In this document: positions 7,443 through 15,166 of the stretch, piece by piece
Numbering within the stretch: the first letter of the stretch is position 1
Layout of the letters: each line of letters opens with the position of its first letter
Assembly: GCF_013409625.1 (NCBI RefSeq)
Contig: NZ_JACCBF010000001.1
Span: 3,103,001 to 3,167,000 of the forward strand
Direction of reading: 5' to 3'
Source of the DNA: Nocardioides kongjuensis
GTDB lineage: Bacteria; Actinomycetota; Actinomycetes; Propionibacteriales; Nocardioidaceae
DNA length: 64,000 bases
Notes under the pieces: generated by a model
What the model was told of the DNA's origin: nothing
Databases searched by the model: none
What the model saw: the letters and a program-made list of their open reading frames with translations, nothing else
Made by a program: the position numbers and the translations under genes

Positions 7443-9712
7443 GCGGGCACCCCCGATCGTGCGACGACGGCCTCGAGGTCGACCAGGTCGGTGACCCGGT
7501 CCTGGACGACGGCGCTGCCGGTGACGCCGGTACGACGACCGACCTCGCTCGCGCTGATCGCCACCTCGACGACGTCGAGCACCTTGTCGATGACGATGCC
7601 GACGGCACCCGCGGCATCTCCGGTCTCGTGGACGACGACGCTGATCTGCTCGCCCTGGTCGCTGGTGTCGGGCAGGCCGATCGCGGAGGCGAGCCGCACC
7701 AGCGGCAGGATCCCGTCGCGGTACTGCACCACCTCGGACGTGCCGCTGCGCTCGACCCGGTCACGGCCGAACTCCTCGAGCCGGGCGACCGCGGCCAGCG
7801 GCAGCGCCGCCCGGCGGCCGTCGGCGACCTCGAGCACGAGCAGCGCTGTCCGGTCGTCGGCGCCCAGCGTCCGGCCGTCGGTGGCGTCCTGCTGGGTGGC
7901 GCCGACCCCGACGGTGCCGGCGATCCCGGGGACGTCGAGGATGAGGGCCACCCGGCCGTCGCCCATGATCGTCGCGCCGGCGTACATGGTCAGCGCCTTG
8001 AGCTGGCGCCCGATCGGCTTGACCACGATCTCCTGGGTGTCGTGCACCTCCGAGACGCACAGCCCGAAGCGGACGTCGTCGGACTGGAGGACGACGACGG
8101 TGAGCGCCTCGTCCTCGGGACTCGCGCCGCCGAGGGTCTCGGCGAGGGACACCAGCGGCAGCAGCTTGCCGCGCAGCCGCAGCACGGGCGCGCCGGCGAG
8201 GTCCTCGACCTGGCGGCGCAGGTCGTCGCCCTCGATGCGCACCAGCTCGACCAGGTTGGCCTGCGGGATGGCGTAGCGCTCGCCGCCCTCCCCGACCACG
8301 AGAGCCGGGATGATGGCCAGGGTCAGCGGGATCCGGACCCGGGTCGTCGTACCGCGTCCGGGCTCGGAGGAGACGTCGACGCTGCCGCCGATCCGCTCGA
8401 TGTTGGTGCGCACGACGTCCATCCCGACGCCGCGGCCCGAGATGTTGGAGACCTCGGCCGCGGTGGAGAAGCCGGGCCGGAAGATCAGGCCGAGGACGTC
8501 GCGGCTGTCCATCCGGGCCAGCTGGTCGCGGGTCACGACGCCGCGCTCGACGGCGACCGCGCCGATCGTCGCGGGATCGATGCCCTTGCCGTCGTCGGCG
8601 ATCTCGACGACCACCTGGCCGGACTCGTGGTAGGCCCGCAACGTGAGCGTGCCCTTCGGGTCCTTGCCGGCGGCGCGTCGTACGTCGGGCGGCTCGATGC
8701 CGTGGTCGAGGGAGTTGCGGACCAGGTGGGTCAGCGGGTCCTTGACGGCCTCGAGGAGGCTGCGGTCCAGCTCGGTCTCGTGCCCCTCCATCACGAGCTC
8801 GACCTCGCGGCCGAGCTGGTGGGACAGGTCGCGAACGACCCGCGGCATCTTCGACCAGACCTGGCCGATCGGCTGCATGCGCGTCTTCATGATCGACTCC
8901 TGCAGCTCGCTGGCCACCAGGTCCAGCCGCTGGCTGGCGCGCACCAGCTCGGCGTCGGCGGAGCCCAGGCTGCGCTGCAGCAGCTGGTTGCGGGTGAGCA
9001 CCAGCTCGCCCACCAGGTCGACCAGGTCGTCGAGGAGGTCGACGTCGACCCGGACCGTCGCGTCCACCGCCACCCGGCGCTCGATGCCGTCCCAGGGCTC
9101 GTCGGCGGCAGGGGCTGCGGGGGCGGCGGGGGTGGGCGCCGTCTCCGGTTCGGCGGCGACCGGCTCGGGCGCGGGCTCGGGTGCCGGCTCTGGTACGGGC
9201 TCGGGTTCCGCGGCGACCGGCTGGGGCTCCGGCTCGGGCTCCGCGGCGACGGCGACGGGCGGCGCCGGCTCGGTCGCGGACGGAGCCGCCGGGGACACGT
9301 CCGGCTCCTCCGTGACCGAGTCGGCCGCCAGCAGGCCCTCGATGACCGCGACGACGGGGGCGACGTCGACGGCCGGGTCGGTGTCGCGCCCGGTGCGCTC
9401 GATCCCGTCGAGCAGCGCGCGGACCGTGTCGACCATCGAGAGCAGTCCCTCGGCGATCGGGGGCGTCATCACGACCTCCCCGTCGCGCAGCCGCGACAGC
9501 AGGGTCTCCCCCACGTGCGTGAGCTGCTCGAGCCGGTTGAAGGCGAGGAACCCGCTGGTCCCCTTGATCGTGTGGATCGTGCGGAAGATGCTCGACAGCC
9601 GCTCCCGCGAGTCGGGCTGCTGCTCGAGCTCGACCAGGTCCCGGTCGAGCTGGTCGAGGTTCTCGTGGGACTCCACGAGGAACTCGGCGATGATCTCGGC
9701 GTCGTCGTCCAT
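7439..9712 (-). CDS. cheA: Chemotaxis histidine kinase CheA with two C-terminal CheW-like domains
   Basis: A 757-residue kinase. The Hpt domain (1-105) has phospho-His47 ([10 protein letters not shown]). A long Pro/Ala/Glu linker (about 130-205) follows, where a CheY-binding P2 domain would sit; none is recognisable. Dimerisation helices start near 220 ([21 protein letters not shown]). The ATPase domain has N box [13 protein letters not shown]1 [10 protein letters not shown] and G2 [10 protein letters not shown] first CheW-like domain is about 480-615, and a second CheW-like unit is about 630-750 ([22 protein letters not shown].., [15 protein letters not shown]). The second unit is unusual. 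A FliA-type promoter and a GGGAC palindrome lie upstream. Confidence 0.93.
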   Translation of the reverse strand: MDDDAEIIAEFLVESHENLDQLDRDLVELEQQPDSRERLSSIFRTIHTIKGTSGFLAFNRLEQLTHVGETLLSRLRDGEVVMTPPIAEGLLSMVDTVRALLDGIERTGRDTDPAVDVAPVVAVIEGLLAADSVTEEPDVSPAAPSATEPAPPVAVAAEPEPEPQPVAAEPEPVPEPAPEPAPEPVAAEPETAPTPAAPAAPAADEPWDGIERRVAVDATVRVDVDLLDDLVDLVGELVLTRNQLLQRSLGSADAELVRASQRLDLVASELQESIMKTRMQPIGQVWSKMPRVVRDLSHQLGREVELVMEGHETELDRSLLEAVKDPLTHLVRNSLDHGIEPPDVRRAAGKDPKGTLTLRAYHESGQVVVEIADDGKGIDPATIGAVAVERGVVTRDQLARMDSRDVLGLIFRPGFSTAAEVSNISGRGVGMDVVRTNIERIGGSVDVSSEPGRGTTTRVRIPLTLAIIPALVVGEGGERYAIPQANLVELVRIEGDDLRRQVEDLAGAPVLRLRGKLLPLVSLAETLGGASPEDEALTVVVLQSDDVRFGLCVSEVHDTQEIVVKPIGRQLKALTMYAGATIMGDGRVALILDVPGIAGTVGVGATQQDATDGRTLGADDRTALLVLEVADGRRAALPLAAVARLEEFGRDRVERSGTSEVVQYRDGILPLVRLASAIGLPDTSDQGEQISVVVHETGDAAGAVGIVIDKVLDVVEVAISASEVGRRTGVTGSAVVQDRVTDLVDLEAVVARSGVPA

Positions 9713-9737
9713 CCGCGCCTCCCTTCAGGCTCGCTCC

Positions 9738-9764
9738 CCATCGGCCCTGAGCGGGGCCGGGTGA
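9738..9764 (-). promoter_or_regulatory. FliA-type promoter of cheA-cheW-mcp
   Basis: Read on the minus strand: TCAC (9764-9761), 15 bases, GCCGATGG (9745-9738). The cheA ATG is 25 bases downstream with GGGAGG between. Confidence 0.75.
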
Positions 9765-9780
9765 GGCGAGTCAAGAGAGT

Positions 9781-9795
9781 TGGGACCTAGTCCCA
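9781..9795. promoter_or_regulatory. GGGAC-N3-GTCCC palindrome upstream of the cheA promoter
   Basis: TGGGACCTAGTCCCA has perfect six-base arms around a 3-base centre. It sits 16 bases upstream of the -35 element of the cheA promoter, a suitable place for an activator. It resembles the DevR box but has a shorter spacer. Confidence 0.45.
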
Positions 9796-9895
9796 GGGCG
9801 CGGGGTACGTCTCCGGCCTGCAGGGGGCTGGGAGAGGTGACTCGGGGCGCGAAGGTGACCAGAGTGCGTGTTGCAGCGGACTCATGGCGCCCACA

Positions 9896-9915
9896 GCGGC
9901 GAACCACGTGTCACA
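9896..9915 (-). promoter_or_regulatory. Twenty-base motif shared with the flhB-flhA intergenic palindrome
   Basis: On the minus strand TGTGACACGTGGTTCGCCGC matches 44497-44516 at 18 of 20 positions. A related GTGTTGCAGC half lies nearby at 9869-9878. It lies in the 234-base cheA-csrA spacer. Function unknown. Confidence 0.35.
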
Positions 9916-9946
9916 GCACCCAGCCCCCGCCGGAGCAGCAGCGCGA

Positions 9947-10192
9947 TCAGGTGCGCGAGCGCAGGGCTTCGCTGAGGGAGGCGACGGCGGCCTCGGGCGG
10001 GGAGGCGGCGTCGGCGTTGGCGTCGGCGAGCTCGGCGAGCAGCTCGGCGCGGTGCACGGCGACCGAGCGGGGCGCGTCGATGCCGATGCGTACGACGTCA
10101 CCGCGGACCTCGAGGACCGTGATCGTGACGGCCTCGGGCGAGCCGCCACCGATGACGACGCTTTCGCCGATGCGACGCGAGAGAACCAGCAC
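9947..10192 (-). CDS. csrA: Translational regulator CsrA
   Basis: An 81-residue protein beginning MLVLSRRIGESVVIGG, the canonical CsrA N-terminus, with the conserved IRIGIDAPRSVAVHR-type strand (here VRIGIDAPRSVAVHRAEL, about 34-51). CsrA binds GGA motifs in mRNA leaders and, in Bacillus, represses flagellin translation while being sequestered by FliW. The fliW gene ends 29 bases upstream of it, in the same operon. The C-terminal tail after residue 58 is longer and more Ala-rich than in short CsrA proteins. Confidence 0.93.
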   Translation of the reverse strand: MLVLSRRIGESVVIGGGSPEAVTITVLEVRGDVVRIGIDAPRSVAVHRAELLAELADANADAASPPEAAVASLSEALRSRT

Positions 10193-10221
10193 GTGGTGAG
10201 GCTATCGCGTCGGGCGGCGCG

Positions 10222-10623
10222 TCACGCGACCAACGGCGCGGCGAGCGGCAGGTCCGCGTCGTCGAGGATGACCTGGCTGGCGCGGCGGGTGGCGGGATTC
10301 ACCACGAGCGGGGCCCGCAGGTTGACGGTGGTGTCGGCGAGGGTGGCGCCGGCGCGGACGACGAGCAGCACGAGCACGTCGCCGGCCGTGGTCTCGTCGA
10401 TGCCGAGCTCGGTGACGGTCTCGTCGTCGAGGTCGAGCGCGTAGTCCGGGTAGAACGGTGCGGGCGGCACGACCACGAACTGCAGGTCCTGGCTGTCGAG
10501 CGAGCGGAAGCCGTGGAGCACGCCGTCGTCGTCGAGGCGCACGAGCGCGAACCGGGCGTCGTCGGGGAACCCGGGCATCGGGTGGGCGAGCTCGATGACG
10601 GGGAGGTCCATGCGCTCGATCAT
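10222..10623 (-). CDS. fliW: Flagellar assembly factor FliW
   Basis: A 133-residue beta-barrel protein. Family features: P-M-P-G-F-P-D-D-A-R-F near residue 16, DSQDLQFVVVPP-F-P-D-Y near 42-60, and the C-terminal TTVNLRAPLVVNPATRRASQVIL (about 96-118), which is diagnostic. FliW binds either flagellin or CsrA and links export to flagellin translation. Its ATG overlaps the flgL stop (ATGA at 10620-10623). The start MIERMDLP is taken from this overlap. Confidence 0.92.
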   Translation of the reverse strand: MIERMDLPVIELAHPMPGFPDDARFALVRLDDDGVLHGFRSLDSQDLQFVVVPPAPFYPDYALDLDDETVTELGIDETTAGDVLVLLVVRAGATLADTTVNLRAPLVVNPATRRASQVILDDADLPLAAPLVA

Positions 10624-11510
10624 CGCAGGAAGTCCAGCAGGCTGGGCTGCATGACGCGCGAGGTCGCGGCGAGGGCGGCCTGGTAGGCGACCTCCTGCAG
10701 CTTGAGGTGCACGGTCGTGTCCGCGAGGTCGGCGTTCTCGATCGAGCTGAGGTTGTTCTCCAACGACATCTTCGCGTCGTCGGCGGCCTGCGCCGACTGC
10801 TCGATGCGCTGGTAGCGGGTGCCGGCCGCGGCGCGGACGCCCGTGACGGTGTTCTCGCGCGTGCGCAGCACGTCGACCGACGCCCTGATGCCGGCGGTGT
10901 CGCCGGCGCGCAGGGCCGTGGCGAGCGCGTCGAGCTCGGCGAACACCGAGCTGGCGCCGTCGCCGAAGACGGTGCGGCCGTCGACGTCGACCTGGACGAC
11001 GACGTCGTCGGCGACCCGGCGGTTGACGGAGCCGGCCACGCCGACCCAGTTGCCGGTGGCGTCGTAGGCCTGGCCCCCGCCCGTCACGCCGCCGAACACC
11101 GGCCGCTCGAGGTAGCTGGCGTTGGCCTGGCCGAGCAGCTGCTCGCGGACGCCGTCGATCTCGATGGCGAGCGCGTCGCGGGCCTGCTGGCCCATCGCGC
11201 CGGTGTTGGCGCCCTGGAGCGCGAGGTCGCGCGCCCGGCGTACGGCGGTCGTCACGCCGTCGAGGGTGCTGTCGACCTGGGTCAGCCACCCGAGGCCGTC
11301 CTGGGCGTTGCGGGCGTACTGCGCCTGGTCGGAGACCGAGGTCCGGATCCGCATGGCGGCGGTGGTCCCGGTCGGGTTGTCGGAGGGCCGGTTGATGACC
11401 CGCCCGGTCGACAGCTGCTCCTGCAGCGAGGCCAGCTGGCCGAGGTTGCGCTGCAGGTTCGCGAGCGAGCCGTCGGTGAGCATCCGCTGCGTGACGCGTC
11501 CGATCGTCAT
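10620..11510 (-). CDS. flgL: Flagellar hook-filament junction protein FlgL (HAP3)
   Basis: A 296-residue flagellin-like protein. The N-terminus (RVTQRMLTDGSLANLQRNLGQLASLQEQLSTGRVINRPSDNP) and C-terminal helix (..ENLSSIENADLADTTVHLKLQEVAYQAALAATSRVMQPSLLDFLR) give the paired D0 helices of HAP3. It joins the hook, via FlgK, to the filament outside the cell and is exported by the flagellar type III system with no signal peptide. It lies between flgK (23 bases upstream) and fliW (4-base overlap). Confidence 0.93.
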   Translation of the reverse strand: MTIGRVTQRMLTDGSLANLQRNLGQLASLQEQLSTGRVINRPSDNPTGTTAAMRIRTSVSDQAQYARNAQDGLGWLTQVDSTLDGVTTAVRRARDLALQGANTGAMGQQARDALAIEIDGVREQLLGQANASYLERPVFGGVTGGGQAYDATGNWVGVAGSVNRRVADDVVVQVDVDGRTVFGDGASSVFAELDALATALRAGDTAGIRASVDVLRTRENTVTGVRAAAGTRYQRIEQSAQAADDAKMSLENNLSSIENADLADTTVHLKLQEVAYQAALAATSRVMQPSLLDFLR

Positions 11511-11533
11511 GACGTCCAGTTCCCCCGTGGTCG

Positions 11534-12937
11534 CTAGCGGCCGACCAGGCCGGTGCGGTTGATGAGCGTGTCGAGGACCTCGTCGAGGGTCGTCATCAGC
11601 CGCGCCGCGGCCTCGTAGGCCCGCTGCGCGGAGACCATGTTGACGGTCTCCTCGTCGAGGTTGACGCCCGCCTGCTGCTCGCGGGCGTCGTCGAGGGCGC
11701 CGGTCAGCGACGTCTGGTTGGCCGTACGACGATCGAGCGCCGCCACGTCCGTCCCGAGACCGTTGACCAGGCGCTGGTAGGCGTCCGGGTAGGTGCCGAT
11801 CCGGCTGAGCAGGTCGGCGTTGCTGCCGTCGAGGGCGCCGCCGCCGACGCTGGAGGCGGCGAGCTCGGCAGGGTCGGTGATCGCGACCTGCAGGCTGGCC
11901 GCGCCGACGAGCGGGTCGTAGCCGAACAGCGGCGCCCCGGCAGTGCCGGTCGCGTCGAAGCCCGCCGCCTGCTGGGCGTTGACGGTCGCGGCGAGGTCCG
12001 CGGCGACCGCGTCCAGGCCGGCGCGGTACGCCGGCAGGGTGGTCGTCAACACCTCGGTGACCGCACCGAGCTCACCGCCGGGACCGGTCGCGCCGGACGG
12101 GAGGACGGTGCTGCCCCACGACGCGTCGATCCGGTAGGTGATCGGGGAGCCGTCGGCGGCGCCGGCCGGCGTGATGCCGGAGGCGAGCACGAAGGTGCCG
12201 GCCTCCTTGCCCTGCACGAGCGGCGTGCCGGCGACGGTCACGGTGAACTGGCCGTCGGCCTGGACGGTGGTGACGCCGCCGGTGAGCTCGGCCAGCCGCG
12301 TCGCGAGCACGTCGCGGCGGTCGCGGAGCACGCCCGCGTCGGTGCCGTTCTGCTCGGTGACGAGGATGTCGTGGTTGAGCGCCGCCAGGCCGGACGCGGC
12401 CGTGTTGACCTCGCTGACCAGGTTGGTGGCGTGGATGCGCTGGTCCGCCTCCTCGCCCGCGACGTTGGCGACCTGGCCGCGCAGCGCCTGGGCGAGGGTC
12501 TCGGCGCGGCCGAGGACCTGCTGGCGGGCGGCAGTGCTGCCGGGGTTGAGCGAGAGGTCCTGCCAGGCGTTGCGGAGCTCGAGCATCGCGGCGTGCACGC
12601 CGTTGGGGCCGGGCTCGCCGACGCCCTCCTCGACCCGGGCCAGGATCGTGCGGCTGGTCGAGAGGTAGGACAGCATCCCGTGCTCGCGGCGTACCCGCGA
12701 GTCGAGCAGCGGGTCGCTCATCCGGCGCACCTCGCCGACCGCGACACCCTCGCCGTGGCCGTCGTAGCGCGACCACAGGGCGGCCTGTGCGCTGCTGACC
12801 GAGGCGCCGACGACGCGGCGGCGGACGTAGCCGTCCGTGCTGGCGTTGGCGATGTTGTTGCCGGCCACGTCGAGCGCGACCTGGTTGTAGCGCAGCCCGG
12901 AGAGAGCGGTGTTGATCGACCCGAACGACCCGGCCAT
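11534..12937 (-). CDS. flgK: Flagellar hook-associated protein FlgK (HAP1)
   Basis: A 467-residue protein with the rod/hook N-terminal motif LDVAGNNIANASTDGYVRR near residue 24 and the C-terminal motif VNLDEETVNMVSAQRAYEAAARLMTTLDEVLDTLINR. It forms the first junction ring between hook and filament. The ATG at 12937 shares one base with the flgN TGA; an in-frame GTG at 12940 is a less likely start. The length is near the lower end for FlgK, mostly through a compact middle domain. Confidence 0.93.
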   Translation of the reverse strand: MAGSFGSINTALSGLRYNQVALDVAGNNIANASTDGYVRRRVVGASVSSAQAALWSRYDGHGEGVAVGEVRRMSDPLLDSRVRREHGMLSYLSTSRTILARVEEGVGEPGPNGVHAAMLELRNAWQDLSLNPGSTAARQQVLGRAETLAQALRGQVANVAGEEADQRIHATNLVSEVNTAASGLAALNHDILVTEQNGTDAGVLRDRRDVLATRLAELTGGVTTVQADGQFTVTVAGTPLVQGKEAGTFVLASGITPAGAADGSPITYRIDASWGSTVLPSGATGPGGELGAVTEVLTTTLPAYRAGLDAVAADLAATVNAQQAAGFDATGTAGAPLFGYDPLVGAASLQVAITDPAELAASSVGGGALDGSNADLLSRIGTYPDAYQRLVNGLGTDVAALDRRTANQTSLTGALDDAREQQAGVNLDEETVNMVSAQRAYEAAARLMTTLDEVLDTLINRTGLVGR

Positions 12938-13434
12938 CACAGGCTCCGGTCGAGGAGGTGGTGACGGGGGGCGTCGGCGACCACGGTGCCGGCGTGCGTG
13001 TAGCTGGCGGTCGTCGTGCCGCCGATGGCGAGGAGGGTCTCCCGCGCCGAGCGGTAGCCGGCGGTGAGCAGGCCCTTGGCCTCCTCGGAGGTCTCCGCGA
13101 TGTCACGGGCGATGGCGACCAGCGCGTCACGGTGGTCGCGCAGGATGCCGTGCCACGGGTCGGGTGCCGCCTCCGCGAGCGCGGCCAGCGACGGGTTGGG
13201 CGTCAGCCCCAGGATCGCGGCGGCCTCGTCGGCGGCAGCAGCGCGCAGCACCTCGGTGGCGCGCAGGTCGTCGAGCAGGTCCTCGATGTCCCGGGTGGCG
13301 TTGACCAGCCACCGGGTCCGGCCGCTGGCGAGCACCAGCCGCTCGACCTCCAGCCGGTAGGCCAGTGCCTCGAGCATCTCGCGCTCCCGCCACAGGACCT
13401 GTGACAGCTTGTCCATGTCTGCGGTGTCGACCAC
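12937..13434 (-). CDS. flgN: FlgN-type flagellar export chaperone
   Basis: A 165-residue helical protein starting VDTADMDKLSQVLWREREMLEALAYRLEVERLVLASG, the FlgN signature of a leading amphipathic helix with W-x-E-R-x-x-L-E. FlgN escorts FlgK and FlgL to the export gate, which fits its place first in flgN-flgK-flgL-fliW-csrA. GTG 13434 follows GGGGGA by five bases; the ATG at 13413 is an alternative start that would remove seven residues. Confidence 0.8.
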   Translation of the reverse strand: MVDTADMDKLSQVLWREREMLEALAYRLEVERLVLASGRTRWLVNATRDIEDLLDDLRATEVLRAAAADEAAAILGLTPNPSLAALAEAAPDPWHGILRDHRDALVAIARDIAETSEEAKGLLTAGYRSARETLLAIGGTTTASYTHAGTVVADAPRHHLLDRSL

Positions 13435-13480
13435 GACACTCCCCCTTCGTCCTCCCCGAGCCGGGGACCTTCGTGCCGTC

Positions 13481-13507
13481 CCATCGCCCGCGGGACACCC
13501 GACCTGA
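13481..13507 (-). promoter_or_regulatory. FliA-type promoter of flgN-flgK-flgL-fliW-csrA
   Basis: Minus strand: TCAG (13507-13504), 15 bases, GGCGATGG (13488-13481). One base differs from the GCCGATGG form. The flgN GTG is 46 bases downstream. Confidence 0.7.
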
Positions 13508-13527
13508 GCGTTTTCGCCGAACGGGCA

Positions 13528-13547
13528 CCGCACGGATGTCCGTGCGG
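13528..13547. promoter_or_regulatory. Twenty-base palindrome between flgN and fliA
   Basis: CCGCACGGATGTCCGTGCGG has perfect 9-base arms around TG, and lies 20 bases upstream of the flgN promoter -35. It is a likely operator or short hairpin. Confidence 0.4.
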
Positions 13548-13560
13548 ACCACCCGGACCC

Positions 13561-13574
13561 GGGACCTGGGTCCC
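13561..13574. promoter_or_regulatory. GGGAC-N4-GTCCC palindrome between flgN and fliA
   Basis: GGGACCTGGGTCCC has the same half-sites and 4-base spacing as the published DevR/DosR box core (GGGAC-N4-GTCCC). It sits in the divergent flgN/fliA control region, 69 bases before the fliA start. Confidence 0.5.
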
Positions 13575-13643
13575 CATTCGCCCGACCGACCGGACACTTG
13601 GCGGCCATTGCCCTGCGCGCCGCCACCACGAGGCCGGAACCTC

Positions 13644-14495
13644 GTGCATGTGAACGCGAACGAGGCCACCGTCGCCACCTCGGGTACCGACGAGCTGATC
13701 ACCAGCCACATGCCCTTGGTGGGACACATCGTGCGGGAGACCATGGGTCGGGTGCCGTCCCACGTCAACCGCGACGACCTCACCTCCGCCGGCCTGACCG
13801 CCCTGGTCCTGGCGGCCCGCGCGTTCGACGAGACCCGGGGCGTTCCGTTCGACCGGTACGCCGCCACCCGGATCCGCGGGGCCCTCCTCGACGAGCTGCG
13901 CTCGGTCGACTGGGCCTCGCGCTCGGTACGACGTCGCGCCCGCGACCTCGCCGAGACCCGCAACCAGCTCGCCGTGGTCCTCGGCCGGACCCCCACACTG
14001 GCCGAGGTCGCCCGGGCGACCGGCCTGAGCGAGGACGAGGTCGCCGCCAACGACGACGACGTCTCCCGAGCCCAGGTGTTGTCGCTGCAGGGCTCGAGCA
14101 CGACCCCGATCGAGGAGCTGGTCCCCACCCGCGCTCCCTCGCCCGAGGACCTGCTCGAGCACGGCGAGCGGCTGACCTACCTGCGCGAGGCGATCGCCGA
14201 GCTGCCGGACCGGCTGCGTGTGGTGGTCGAGGACTACTTCTTCTCCGAGCGGCCGATGGCCGACATCGCCGCCGACCTGGGCGTCACCGACTCCCGGATC
14301 TCGCAGATGCGGGCCGAGGCGCTGTCGCTGCTGCGTGACGCGCTCAACCACGAGCTGGAGCCGGCCCTGGTCCGCCCGACGGGCAAGAGCGGTGGCGTCG
14401 CCCAGCGCCGGCGCGAGTCGTACTTCGCCGCCGTCGCGGCCCGGCACGCGGCCGGGATGCGCCGCGGCGTCAGCCCGCTCGACGCGGTCGGCTGA
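13644..14495 (+). CDS. fliA: Flagellar sigma factor FliA/WhiG type (sigma-28)
   Basis: About 283 residues. Region 2 (LITSHMPLVGHIVRETMGRVP.. DDLTSAGLTALVLAARAFDETRGVPFDRYAATRIRGALLDELRSVDWASRSVRR, about 18-95) is the FliA/WhiG type, including the D-E-L-R-S-x-D-W-A-S-R-S-V-R-R -10 recognition segment. Region 4 is E-R-P-M-A-D-I-A-A-D-L-G-V-T-D-S-R-I-S-Q-M-R. It is the obvious holoenzyme for the eight TCAN-N15-CCGAT promoters here. GTG 13644 or 13650 is the start; an ACGAGG/CCTCGT hairpin (13628-13645) covers the ribosome binding region. No flgM anti-sigma gene is seen. Confidence 0.9.
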   Translation: MHVNANEATVATSGTDELITSHMPLVGHIVRETMGRVPSHVNRDDLTSAGLTALVLAARAFDETRGVPFDRYAATRIRGALLDELRSVDWASRSVRRRARDLAETRNQLAVVLGRTPTLAEVARATGLSEDEVAANDDDVSRAQVLSLQGSSTTPIEELVPTRAPSPEDLLEHGERLTYLREAIAELPDRLRVVVEDYFFSERPMADIAADLGVTDSRISQMRAEALSLLRDALNHELEPALVRPTGKSGGVAQRRRESYFAAVAARHAAGMRRGVSPLDAVG

Positions 14496-14506
14496 CGGCC
14501 TGCGCC

Positions 14507-15032
14507 CTACTCCCCGACCTGGCCGTCGATCGCCTGGCGGAGCAGGTCGGCGTGCCCGTTGTGCCGCGCGTACTCCTCGATCATGTGAGCGAGCAGCCAG
14601 CGCAGCGTGACCGGCTCCTCGGGGTCGACTGCCCGCGTGGCCAGGCCCTGCTCGGTCGCCAGCGCGTCGGCGACGACCCGGTCGGAGACGGCACCGCCTC
14701 GTCGTACCACTGCCACAGCTGGTCGGCGCCGAACTCGTGCGCGTGCCGCCACGACCAGTCGGGATCGCCGACGTCGGCGATCGAGAGCCAGCCCGGCATC
14801 GCCACCCGCCCGCGAAGGTCAGGTTGAACCAGCCGGCCTCGACCATCGTCAGGTGCAGCACCAGGCCGGCGAGGGTCATGTCCGTGGGCGGCACCGGGCG
14901 GCATAGCTCCTCGTCGCCGAGGCCGGCGCACTTCCAGCGCAGCGTGTCGCGGTGGAAGTCGAGGAAGCCGCGCAGCGTGTCCACCTCGGACCCGTCGACA
15001 GGCGGCTGGCGGCGGTCCTGCGAGGTCGTCAT
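14507..15032 (-). pseudogene. DinB/DUF664-family protein, interrupted by two frameshifts
   Basis: Three overlapping minus-strand frames together reconstruct one DinB-like protein. Residues 1-76 from ATG 15032 (..LRGFLDFHRDTLRWKCAGLGDEELCRPVPP.. [14 protein letters not shown]), then a second frame near 14815 ([37 protein letters not shown]), then a third near 14695 ([13 protein letters not shown].. [31 protein letters not shown]). The metal-ligand histidines and the [14 protein letters not shown] motif are intact in pieces. Either a true pseudogene or two indel errors in the assembly. It sits between fliA and fliC and has no obvious motility role. Confidence 0.8.
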
Positions 15033-15075
15033 GCACGGCACGCTACGACCGGCCCAGGATTTTTCGGAAGACCTC

Positions 15076-15102
15076 TCAACCCGGCCAGCGGCGTACCGAT
15101 CA
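15076..15102 (+). promoter_or_regulatory. FliA-type promoter of fliC
   Basis: TCAA (15076-15079), 15 bases, ACCGATCA (15095-15102). The flagellin start is 64 bases beyond, giving a leader of about 55-60 bases with a GGA motif at 15123-15125 and the Shine-Dalgarno GGAGGG at 15154-15159. Confidence 0.75.
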
Positions 15103-15166
15103 CCACCCCGACGGGCGACCACGGACGGTCCCCGAACAATCGACCTGATTCCAGGAGGGAAACATC

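Noticed and set aside
4240..7494. Long plus-strand open frame opposite the chemoreceptor and cheW
   Set aside because: The encoded sequence is low-complexity, the opposite strand has clear PAS, GAF and signalling motifs, and it has no ribosome binding site.
14507..15032. Programmed frameshifting in the DinB-like gene
   Set aside because: No slippery heptamer with a downstream stem at either junction was recognised, and two successive shifts in a small enzyme are implausible.
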